From assembly GCF_947499265.1 (NCBI RefSeq), contig NZ_CANMNK010000002.1, positions 186,001 through 250,000 on the forward strand: a stretch of 64,000 nucleotides of DNA. The letters run 5' to 3'. Below are positions 49,572-57,135 of the stretch, in pieces (the stretch's first letter is position 1; each line of letters starts with the position of its first letter). Below the pieces are notes generated by a model. That model saw only the letters and a program-made list of their open reading frames with translations. It made no database searches and was not told the DNA's origin. Both the position numbers and the translations under genes were made by a program. Source of the stretch: an uncultured Roseobacter sp. GTDB taxonomy: Bacteria; Pseudomonadota; Alphaproteobacteria; Rhodobacterales; Rhodobacteraceae.

Positions 49572-50651
49572 ATGCGGATCTTACAGCAGCTCAAACTGGC
49601 CTGTTACTCAGCGATTTTCATGACGTCGCAGACGGCATATGCGCAGGATATGTCGTCTCTGGCAAACGAGGTGCTGGAAATCAGTGGGGCGCCTGCGGCC
49701 AGCATCGGGGTCATGCGGGATGGCAACATGCGCGTGGCCAGCGCCGGTGCGATCTATCGCAATGGACCTGCCGTGACAGATGAGAGCCTCTGGCACATTG
49801 GGTCCAATACCAAATCGATGACCGCAACGCTGATTGCCCGATTGGCCGAACGTGGCGTGATCCGTTGGGAGGATGCAATTGCCGATGTTCTAGGGCCCGT
49901 CCTCTCGGACATCGATCAGGGGTATAGGGCGGTCACCTACGCTGATCTTCTACATCACCGCGCGGGGTTGCCGGCCAACCCAGGGCGTTTGTCCATGATC
50001 CGCATGTCCGGAAGCGCAGCGGAGCGCGATGTGCCCGCCGATCGCCTTTCGGCAGCAGCGGCTGCCTTGGCGCAGGCACCCCGGGCTCAGGGGTCCTTCC
50101 AGTATTCCAATCTGGGCTACATCGTTGCGGGTGCCATGCTGGAACAGCAAACCGGACTGCCATGGGAAACGCTGATCACGCGTCATGTCTTTAGCCCACT
50201 TGGGATGGATAGCGCAGGGTTTGGCGCCCCCGGTGTTTCCACGCCGGAGACGCAGCCCTGGGGTCATCGAAAGTTCCTCTTTGTGCGCCGCGCGATCTCG
50301 CCCGGCCCCGCCGGGGATAACCCGCCATTTTTTGGCCCCGCAGGCACCGTTCATCTCTCGATCCCGGATCACCTGACCTACCTGAACGCTCACGCAACGC
50401 AAGACACCACATTCCTGACGCCGGAGAGTTGGCGGCGTTTGCATGATCCGCCTGAGGGAGCCGATTATTCCGCCGGGTGGGGCCACCGCCAGGGGGTGCT
50501 GGCGCATGCCGGGTCCAACACGATGTGGTATTCCTTTGTTGCTTTCGACCCGCAGACGCGAACCTCTGCGGTCATAAACGTCAACAGCGGCGACCGCGCG
50601 CGCGCCGAGGCCGCGATTGCGGCGGTGGTCGCAAAGCTTTTCCAGCCCTAG
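49572..50651 (+). CDS. Serine hydrolase, beta-lactamase/esterase (class C fold) family
   Basis: 359 aa with a signal peptide (residues 1-24, CYSAIFMTSQTAYA). Catalytic motifs of the penicillin-binding fold: S78-N-T-K81 (SxxK), Y178-S-N180 (YxN), and HAGSN (HxG in place of KTG) near residue 320. Family members are beta-lactamases, D-aminopeptidases or esterases; the HxG form is usual in the esterase/peptidase group. ATG 49572 is chosen because the earlier open codons have no ribosome-binding site and the signal peptide starts here. It lies just upstream of the alginate-type genes but after a 157-nt gap, so it need not be part of them. Confidence 0.82.
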   Translation: MRILQQLKLACYSAIFMTSQTAYAQDMSSLANEVLEISGAPAASIGVMRDGNMRVASAGAIYRNGPAVTDESLWHIGSNTKSMTATLIARLAERGVIRWEDAIADVLGPVLSDIDQGYRAVTYADLLHHRAGLPANPGRLSMIRMSGSAAERDVPADRLSAAAAALAQAPRAQGSFQYSNLGYIVAGAMLEQQTGLPWETLITRHVFSPLGMDSAGFGAPGVSTPETQPWGHRKFLFVRRAISPGPAGDNPPFFGPAGTVHLSIPDHLTYLNAHATQDTTFLTPESWRRLHDPPEGADYSAGWGHRQGVLAHAGSNTMWYSFVAFDPQTRTSAVINVNSGDRARAEAAIAAVVAKLFQP

Positions 50652-50808
50652 GGATTCACGCCTTTAGCCCATCCTGAGCGCGCGGCTGAATATACCAAAG
50701 GATAGCCCGCCTAAACGGATTGTCGTCTTCCTGTGCCTTTGCAGGTCTGCTCGGAGCGAGCGGTCTGCCGTAGTCATTCCTCAGCACAGCCAGTGCGAGG
50801 ATGGTTCG

Positions 50809-52062
50809 ATGGTAACGAGTAAAAAGACAGTTCAAGGCACGATGTTTGCTGCCCTTTGTGGTCTGTGTCTGATGGCAGAGACAACTGGCGCGATTGCAGG
50901 CAGCAAAGATGCACCGCAGGCATCAGTGGTTTTTGACATCGCCAAACGTAAAAAGGCGAAACGCACCGTCACGCATTGGCTGCGCACCTCGTTTTACGGC
51001 AACCTGCGGTTTCAGGGTGAACGTGATATCGCCCGCGACGATGGCGTATCAGATCGCAAGGATGAATTCGCCAGCTATCTGGGGGGGGTCGGGCGCGCAA
51101 ACATCGCGCGTGGTGTGACCGGGTTTGTCCATGGTGAGGTAAGCCTGAAGGACAAAAAGACCCACGCCCGCTCCTATGATCGGATCATGCAACCGCAGCT
51201 CAAAGAGGCGCTTGTTTCTGTTGCGCTTACAGATCGGGCGCAGGTGAGTGTCGGGCGGCTGCGGTTTTCCGATCCCCATAAATGGGTTGCTGACGCATCG
51301 GTGGATGGTTTGCATTTTGCACATAGATTGCAGGGCAGGGCCTTTGAGTTTGCCGCGGTGTCCGGGACGCGTGATATCACCGCCGACTATCTGATCGCCC
51401 ATATCTCGGACACAGATCACGCGCGGCGCTTCGGCCTCTTTGCCATCGCAGAACGCGATGGAAGCCAGCGCCGTCTGCACCTGTCCACCTATCGGTTCGC
51501 CCAGGTATCGGAGCGATTTTCCTACCAGCTCAACGCGGGTGTGGTGATGGGGGATGCGGCACAAGACCGATCATATGGCGTCGGCGTCGATGTCCGCGCG
51601 CATCAGGAATTGAGCACAGGCCGCTGGAACCCGCAGATCACCTATGGGGTTGCATTTGGCACATCCGGGTTCCAACAAAGCGGGCTGCACAGCAATAAAA
51701 CCTATGACGGCGGGCAGACGCAGTTTCACCGGTATGGCTATATTTTTCAGCCTGAGCTGACCAATATCGCCATTGGCACTTTGGCCTATGGGTTGCGCCC
51801 CTCGCGCAAGTTTTCGATGGATCTGGGCTTGCACGCATACTTGCAACCCAGCCGGTCCACGATTGGCCCGGAGGCGCGGATCAAGGGGACCACCACGGGA
51901 AACGCACGTTTTCTCGGGTCGGAAATCAGCCTCGCGGGGGCATGGCGGCCCGGCAAGAAATCCAAAATGGAATTCGGCGTGGCCCGGTTCACGCCGGGAT
52001 CGGCCTATTCTGATCGCAGCAAGGCCCACCGCGTCTACGCCCGCATCTCCTATTACTTCTGA
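50809..52062 (+). CDS. algE: AlgE-like outer-membrane polysaccharide export porin
   Basis: 417 aa with a signal peptide (residues 1-30, MFAALCGLCLMAETTGAIAG). The mature part shows regular alternating beta-strands and ends in Phe (VYARISYYF), the outer-membrane barrel signature. The alginate-export domain is supported by THWLRTSFYGNLRFQGERD at the N-terminus, ALVSVALTDRAQVSVGRLRFSDPHKWVADASVDG in the centre (core VSVGRLRFSDPHKW), and the Arg-rich strands expected for passage of a polyuronate. It is shorter than Pseudomonas AlgE (490 aa). First gene of the run algE-algF-algI-algJ-algX, with 22 nt to algF. Confidence 0.8.
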   Translation: MVTSKKTVQGTMFAALCGLCLMAETTGAIAGSKDAPQASVVFDIAKRKKAKRTVTHWLRTSFYGNLRFQGERDIARDDGVSDRKDEFASYLGGVGRANIARGVTGFVHGEVSLKDKKTHARSYDRIMQPQLKEALVSVALTDRAQVSVGRLRFSDPHKWVADASVDGLHFAHRLQGRAFEFAAVSGTRDITADYLIAHISDTDHARRFGLFAIAERDGSQRRLHLSTYRFAQVSERFSYQLNAGVVMGDAAQDRSYGVGVDVRAHQELSTGRWNPQITYGVAFGTSGFQQSGLHSNKTYDGGQTQFHRYGYIFQPELTNIAIGTLAYGLRPSRKFSMDLGLHAYLQPSRSTIGPEARIKGTTTGNARFLGSEISLAGAWRPGKKSKMEFGVARFTPGSAYSDRSKAHRVYARISYYF

Positions 52063-52084
52063 CGCTTTTTGAAGGAGCCTTCAT

Positions 52085-52678
52085 ATGAAACATTCATACC
52101 TCACCGCCATTTTCATTGCAGCCCAGGTGATATGTTCAACCGCCACGGCGAGTGACACGAGCCTTTACCCTGAAGCCGCCCCGGCGGACGCCAGCTTTGT
52201 CCGCTTTGCCGGGTTCGATCCTGACGAGACCGCGGAATTCGCGGGCAAATCCTTTGCGCTCACGCTAGAAGATGACTGGGCCTACCTCCCGGTGTCCTCG
52301 GCGCTGCTGGACGGGGTCGCTCCGGGAAGCTTTGTCACGATTGTGCGCGGCGCGGATGGCCATCAGCAAGCCATCCTCGAGGGGCCGCGTTCTAATGCGG
52401 CACGCGTGCATCTCTTTTTGATCAATGCGACCGAGCGAGTTCTGGAGCTTCGTCTTGCGGACGGGTCCACGCCGGTGATCGAAACCGTGGCTGCGGCAAC
52501 CGCCGGTGCGCGCGACGTCAACCCAGTGGCCATTGCGCTGGGCGTCTTTGAGCTTGGCAACCCGATCCCTCTGGCCATTTTCGATGTCGCACTGAGGCGG
52601 GGGCAGAACCTGAGCTTCATCGCCGATGACACCGGCATCCGGCTGGTCGAAAACCGCTTTGGCACCGTCGCCAGATAA
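52085..52678 (+). CDS. algF: AlgF-like periplasmic alginate O-acetylation protein
   Basis: 197 aa with a signal peptide (residues 1-22, ending in TATA before SDTSLYPE). The sequence DTSLYPEAAPADASFVRF, LLDGVAPGSFVTIVRG and FEVALRRGQN-like DVALRRGQNLSFI follow the AlgF pattern of two beta domains. AlgF takes part in passing acetyl groups from the membrane AlgI to the periplasmic acetyltransferases. ATG 52085 follows GAAGGAGCC; algI begins 24 nt after its stop. It is a bit shorter than Pseudomonas AlgF (216 aa). Confidence 0.83.
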   Translation: MKHSYLTAIFIAAQVICSTATASDTSLYPEAAPADASFVRFAGFDPDETAEFAGKSFALTLEDDWAYLPVSSALLDGVAPGSFVTIVRGADGHQQAILEGPRSNAARVHLFLINATERVLELRLADGSTPVIETVAAATAGARDVNPVAIALGVFELGNPIPLAIFDVALRRGQNLSFIADDTGIRLVENRFGTVAR

Positions 52679-52702
52679 CGCGCCCCGCAGCAGAGGTTTC
52701 TG

Positions 52703-54100
52703 ATGATTTTTTCCAGCGCCATATTTGTCTTCGGGTTTTTGCCAGCCTTTCTGACGCTTTACTATCTGGCTCCGAAGCGGGCGCGATCCGCTGTTATTCT
52801 GCTGGGCAGCTACGCGTTTTATGGCTGGTGGCGTCTTGACTATCTGGCGCTGATCTTCGGCATGTCGTTGGTGAGCTATGCCGCGGCCCATGTGGCCCAC
52901 ACCACGAAATCCGGCGGGGTCAAAACCTGGGCGGTTCGGCTTGGCGTCCTCTTTGATCTGGCTGTGCTGGCGTACTTTAAATACACCATCTTCGCGCTCA
53001 CGGGTCTGAGCGATCTTTCGGTGGCGCTTGGCGGCGGCGATATCACCGTCCCGGCAATCATTCTGCCCATCGGCATCAGTTTCCACACTTTTCAATCGAT
53101 CAGCTACATCATCGATGTGGCCCGTAAGGACGCACCCCCCGCGCGCAATTTGATCGATTTTCTCGCCTTCGGGTCCTTGTTTCCCCAGCTGATTGCAGGG
53201 CCGGTGCTGCGCTACAAGGACCTGTCCGCGCAATTTGCCAATCGCACCCATTCGGCTGCAAAATTCCTGCAAGGTGTTGGGCGCTTTTCGCAAGGTCTGG
53301 CGATGAAGCTGCTGATTGCCGACAGCGTCGCCCCGCTTGCGGACCGCCTCTTTGCAATCTCCGCCCCTTCGGCGAGCGAGGCCTGGTTGGGCGCTCTTGC
53401 CTACGCCATCCAGCTTTTCTTCGACTTCGCGGGGTATTCAGCCATGGCCATTGGATTGGGCCTGATGATCGGATTTCGCTTTGTCGAAAACTTTGACGCG
53501 CCCTATAGCAGCCAATCGATCACCGAATTCTGGCGGCGCTGGCATATCAGCCTGTCCCATTGGTTGCGGGACTACCTGTATCTGCCGCTGGGCGGTAACC
53601 GCAAAGGGCCGCTGCGCACATATTTCAACCTGATGCTGACGATGGTGCTGGGTGGTCTGTGGCACGGTGCCAACTGGACCTTTCTGCTCTGGGGGGCCTG
53701 GCACGGGGCGTTGTTGGCAATCGAGCGCGCACTTGGGGCGAAATCGGCGGCGCAGGTCTGGCCTCGCATGATCGGCTGGCTGGTGACGATGAGCGTGGTT
53801 TTGATCGGGTGGGTGATGTTTCGGGCCGCGTCTGTTGAAGACGCGTTTCAGATCTACGCCGGGATGGTGGGGGTCCATGGTTGGGTCGTCACAGCAGGCA
53901 TCGCCTGGCAGATACAGCTCACAGAACTGACCGCATTGGCCGGGGGGATGGCACTCTGCGCACCCGGTCAATGGCTCCAAAGACCAATAGCAAATGCGTC
54001 ACGTTGGCTGCGCGGGGCGGGGGCGTTCTCACTGATGATCGTATCCTGTCTCGCGCTGATCGCGCAAACCCACTCTCCCTTTCTCTACTTCCAATTCTAA
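52703..54100 (+). CDS. algI: AlgI-like membrane-bound O-acyltransferase (MBOAT)
   Basis: 465 aa with about 11 membrane helices. The N-terminus MIFSSAIFVFGFLPAFLTLYYL is typical of AlgI/DltB proteins, followed by ISFHTFQSISYIIDV and YKDLSAQFANR. The conserved MBOAT histidine is H321 in GLWHGANWTFLLWGAWHG, at the same place as H322 of Pseudomonas AlgI; FWRRWHISLSHWLRDYLYLPLGG (core WRRWHISLSHWLRDYLY) precedes it. It moves acetyl groups across the inner membrane for polymer O-acetylation. The algJ gene starts 11 nt later after AAGGAGGAT. Confidence 0.93.
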   Translation: MIFSSAIFVFGFLPAFLTLYYLAPKRARSAVILLGSYAFYGWWRLDYLALIFGMSLVSYAAAHVAHTTKSGGVKTWAVRLGVLFDLAVLAYFKYTIFALTGLSDLSVALGGGDITVPAIILPIGISFHTFQSISYIIDVARKDAPPARNLIDFLAFGSLFPQLIAGPVLRYKDLSAQFANRTHSAAKFLQGVGRFSQGLAMKLLIADSVAPLADRLFAISAPSASEAWLGALAYAIQLFFDFAGYSAMAIGLGLMIGFRFVENFDAPYSSQSITEFWRRWHISLSHWLRDYLYLPLGGNRKGPLRTYFNLMLTMVLGGLWHGANWTFLLWGAWHGALLAIERALGAKSAAQVWPRMIGWLVTMSVVLIGWVMFRAASVEDAFQIYAGMVGVHGWVVTAGIAWQIQLTELTALAGGMALCAPGQWLQRPIANASRWLRGAGAFSLMIVSCLALIAQTHSPFLYFQF

Positions 54101-54111
54101 GGAGGATCCTG

Positions 54112-55161
54112 ATGTATCTGAAACAATCACATCTGCACCATGCGGCGGCGTTCGGCTTTGTCGCGGCGCTCGCGGGCATCGGGCTGGCAAGTCATCCAGG
54201 GATCAAGAGTGACCATACATCTGCGGATGTTTTCAGGGGCGCGGTGCAATCGCAGTATGAGGCGGCCTTTGTTGCAAATAACCCGCTTGAGGAGATCGCC
54301 GTGTCGACCCTTGGTGCCGTTCGCTATGGCGTTTTTGGTCAGGCGATGCCCGGCGCGATTGTCGGGCGTGACGGATGGCTGTTTACCACCGAAGAGCTCG
54401 TCACACCCGAAGGTCAAACGCAGAACATCGCGTTGGCGGCGGACGAAGTGGCCGTTGTGCATGCTGAATTAGCCGCGCGTGGCATCACGTTGATCCCGGT
54501 GATCCTGCCCGATAAAGCGGAGATCTACTCAGAGGCCTTGGGTGTTGCCCGCCCGGAAATGGTTAAATCACGGCGCCAGCGGTTTTTGCAGGAATTGGCC
54601 GCAGAAGATATCGCAGCGCTGGATGCGACCGACACCCTGTTGCGGACCAAGGAAACGGCAGATGCGTTCATGCGCAGCGACACGCATTGGTCGCCTGCTG
54701 GCAGCCGGGCCGTCGCCCATCTGGTGGCCGAGTGGGTGAGGGACCAAGGTATCACCCTTGCGCCAGCCACTGTCACGACACGCGCTGAGGGGCGCATTGC
54801 CTTTGATGGGGACCTGCTGCGCTTTATTCCGACGGGGGCTTTCCGCCCTCTCATGGGCCCGCCGCAGGAACACATCACCCGCTACACGACAACTGTGGAA
54901 ACGGGTGGCGGTCTGTTCGGCGCAGCGCAGGTTGATGCTGTCTTGGTTGGGACCAGCTTCAGTGCGCGCGAGGATTGGCATTTTGCGGGTTTCCTCAAAC
55001 AGGCGCTGAGCGCGGATGTGATCAATTTTTCCCAGGAAGGCCGCGGGCCGTTCCGGCCGATGGATGCCTTTCTGGCGTCCGACTTTCTCAAGAATACACC
55101 CCCAAAAACCGTCATCTGGGAAATTCCGGTGCGCTATGTCTCAAAGGAGCTAAGATCATGA
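54112..55161 (+). CDS. algJ: AlgJ-like SGNH O-acetyltransferase
   Basis: 349 aa with an N-terminal membrane anchor or signal (about residues 10-27, AAAFGFVAALAGIGLA). The catalytic residues of the AlgJ/AlgX type SGNH fold are visible: D190 and H192 in MRSDTHWSPAG, and serine S282 in VGTSFSARED. GRDGWLFTTEE in the first half is also diagnostic. The enzyme receives acetyl from AlgI and hands it on toward AlgX and the polymer in the periplasm. ATG 54112 has a perfect AAGGAGGAT; the longer open frame upstream is the shadow of algI. The stop overlaps algX (ATGA). Confidence 0.9.
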   Translation: MYLKQSHLHHAAAFGFVAALAGIGLASHPGIKSDHTSADVFRGAVQSQYEAAFVANNPLEEIAVSTLGAVRYGVFGQAMPGAIVGRDGWLFTTEELVTPEGQTQNIALAADEVAVVHAELAARGITLIPVILPDKAEIYSEALGVARPEMVKSRRQRFLQELAAEDIAALDATDTLLRTKETADAFMRSDTHWSPAGSRAVAHLVAEWVRDQGITLAPATVTTRAEGRIAFDGDLLRFIPTGAFRPLMGPPQEHITRYTTTVETGGGLFGAAQVDAVLVGTSFSAREDWHFAGFLKQALSADVINFSQEGRGPFRPMDAFLASDFLKNTPPKTVIWEIPVRYVSKELRS

Positions 55162-56471
55162 AAACGTTGCTTGCCAAGGTGGTTCTCGCCACCAGTATTG
55201 TCCTGGCTACGCCGGTGTTGGCGACACCTTATTGCGTGGGGCTGGAGAACATCGAGAGCCTGCCCAAGAAGTATCAGAAACGCGGGCCGTTCTATTCCGA
55301 TGCGGAAACTGGATGGATCATTGGCGCTGACCAACTCAAGGCCGATTTTGCCGTGTCAGAAGAAGCGACGGAGCTTTGGCGATTGATGGCTGCGGAATTC
55401 AAAGCCCGCGGCGCACAGCTGGTGGTTCTTGCTGCGCCCCCACGCCCGCTGTTTGTGCCGGAGGATGTTGTTGCGGCCATGGGTCTCGACGGCAGCTTCG
55501 ACCGGCAGGCCCTGTCACGGGGGTTTTCGGACTACATCGCGGCGCTGAACCAGGCAGGGATTGTCGCCCCGGACCTGTCTGAGCTTGCCGAAAGCGATGA
55601 ATCTGAGTCGATCTATTTCAAACGCGACACCCATTGGACGCCGAGGGGTGCGGCCCTTTCGGCCGCATATCTTCGCTCAGCGATGGCGGGATCAACAGGG
55701 CGTGAAGCCTTGCCGGAGGTTCCGTTCTCCGCGGACTACAGCGAAAAAGGATCATTGAGCGTGGTAGTGGAGCAGGTTTGCGAAGAAAGGCCGAGGCCGG
55801 AGACGGTACCGGCGCCGGTATTCGCAAAGCGCGGCACCGCATCCGACCTTCTGTCGCAAGAGGCCGGGGGGCCGCGCATCGCGCTGGTGGGCACAAGCTT
55901 TTCCGACCGCTATCAACGGGACGCCTATCAGGTCGCGGATGCGCTGGCGCATGTGCTGGACGGAACGGTTGAAAATCACGCGGTGACCGGTGGCGGCCTT
56001 GTCGGATCGATGACCGCGTTTATCGGCAGCGGCGCCTTGGATCGGGGACAGTTTCAGACGGTTGTCTGGGAATCCCCCTATACGGCTGCGTTGACCCGGG
56101 TTGACGGCCTGCGCCAGATCCTGGGCGCATTGCGAGGCCAATCAGCGACCCACCGCACGCCTGTCAAAATCGGGCCCGTCGGGGACGCCTGGACCGGGAT
56201 TTCCCATGCATTCGATGCTGTGGCCTACAGCGGCCTCGAGATCGAAACACGGGGTCGATCAACCGGCACGCTCGTGGTCGAATTGATCGGTCAGAGCGGC
56301 GAGAAAACACGCATCAAGCTGATCAAATCTGAACGCATTGACCCGGCGCAGCGTAGTGATCACTGGCATGTGGCGCTGGCTGCCCTGGAGATGACCGATA
56401 TTGCAAGGATCAAACTCCGTCTTGTCGGGCAGAAGGCGACCCATGGCACAGAGCTGCGTTTGCTGCACTAG
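55158..56471 (+). CDS. algX: AlgX-like alginate O-acetyltransferase
   Basis: 437 aa with a signal peptide (residues 1-22, ending VLA before TPYCVG). The SGNH domain has D157 and H159 in FKRDTHWTPRG and S247 in LVGTSFSDRY, equivalent to the Asp-His-Ser triad of Pseudomonas AlgX. The last about 115 residues form a beta domain (IGPVGDAWTGISHAFDA, GRSTGTLVVELIGQSGEK) in the position of the AlgX carbohydrate-binding module. It acetylates mannuronate residues of the polymer in the periplasm. ATG 55158 overlaps the algJ stop. Pseudomonas AlgX has 474 aa. It is the last gene of the acetylation run. Confidence 0.9.
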   Translation: MKTLLAKVVLATSIVLATPVLATPYCVGLENIESLPKKYQKRGPFYSDAETGWIIGADQLKADFAVSEEATELWRLMAAEFKARGAQLVVLAAPPRPLFVPEDVVAAMGLDGSFDRQALSRGFSDYIAALNQAGIVAPDLSELAESDESESIYFKRDTHWTPRGAALSAAYLRSAMAGSTGREALPEVPFSADYSEKGSLSVVVEQVCEERPRPETVPAPVFAKRGTASDLLSQEAGGPRIALVGTSFSDRYQRDAYQVADALAHVLDGTVENHAVTGGGLVGSMTAFIGSGALDRGQFQTVVWESPYTAALTRVDGLRQILGALRGQSATHRTPVKIGPVGDAWTGISHAFDAVAYSGLEIETRGRSTGTLVVELIGQSGEKTRIKLIKSERIDPAQRSDHWHVALAALEMTDIARIKLRLVGQKATHGTELRLLH

Positions 56472-56598
56472 ATCGCGGCGATTTCGGCGGCGACTATACC
56501 TTCGTATAGCGGCCTATCCCGTTGCTTTGTCGCATTCGTTTCGCGCAGGCCCTAATCAGGAACACAACCGACACCCGCGCAAATCCGACGGAGCCATC

Positions 56599-57111
56599 AT
56601 GACCCATTTCAAAGTGAACCTTGTCGCGACAACCCTGATCGCCGGTCTGACAATGCCTGCGCTGGCTGAGCAATTGCCTGCGCCGACAGGTGAGGTTGTT
56701 CTGACCCTGTCCGGTGATCTGATGCATGAGACAGCGGATGATGTCGTGACACTGGACATGGCGATGTTGCAGGCGATGGATCAGATCGTGTTTACAACCT
56801 CGACGATCTGGATGGAGGGTGAGGTTGAATTCACCGGCGTTTCCCTGCGCGATGTGCTCGACTATGCCGGGGCGCAAGGCGATACGGTCAGCGCGCTGGC
56901 GCTGAACGACTACAAGGTCGACATTCCAGTGGGCGAGATTGAAGAGGGCGCGCCCATTGTCGCTTATCTGATGGACGGCGCGGAAATGTCGCCACGCGGC
57001 AAAGGGCCGCTTTGGATCGTCTACCCCTATGACGAGGACACCAAGTACCGCACCGAAGTCGTCTATTCACGTTCTATCTGGCAACTTGATCGTATACATT
57101 CGGGCGACTAG
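56599..57111 (+). CDS. Exported oxidoreductase molybdopterin-binding-fold protein, cysteine-free
   Basis: 170 aa with a signal peptide (residues 1-23, LVATTLIAGLTMPALA). The mature protein follows the small sulfite-oxidase-like fold: VVLTLSGDLMHET, VTLDMAMLQAMDQIVFTTSTIWM (core TTSTIWMEGEVEFTGVSLRDVL) and GPLWIVYPYDED. The whole protein has no cysteine, so it lacks the residue that holds the Mo atom in real sulfite-oxidase-family enzymes; it is probably a binding or sensing protein. ATG 56599 follows CGGAG. The hybrid sensor kinase starts 24 nt later, so it may supply the periplasmic signal. Confidence 0.78.
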   Translation: MTHFKVNLVATTLIAGLTMPALAEQLPAPTGEVVLTLSGDLMHETADDVVTLDMAMLQAMDQIVFTTSTIWMEGEVEFTGVSLRDVLDYAGAQGDTVSALALNDYKVDIPVGEIEEGAPIVAYLMDGAEMSPRGKGPLWIVYPYDEDTKYRTEVVYSRSIWQLDRIHSGD

Positions 57112-57135
57112 CGCGGTGCTGGTCGTGGCATTGGA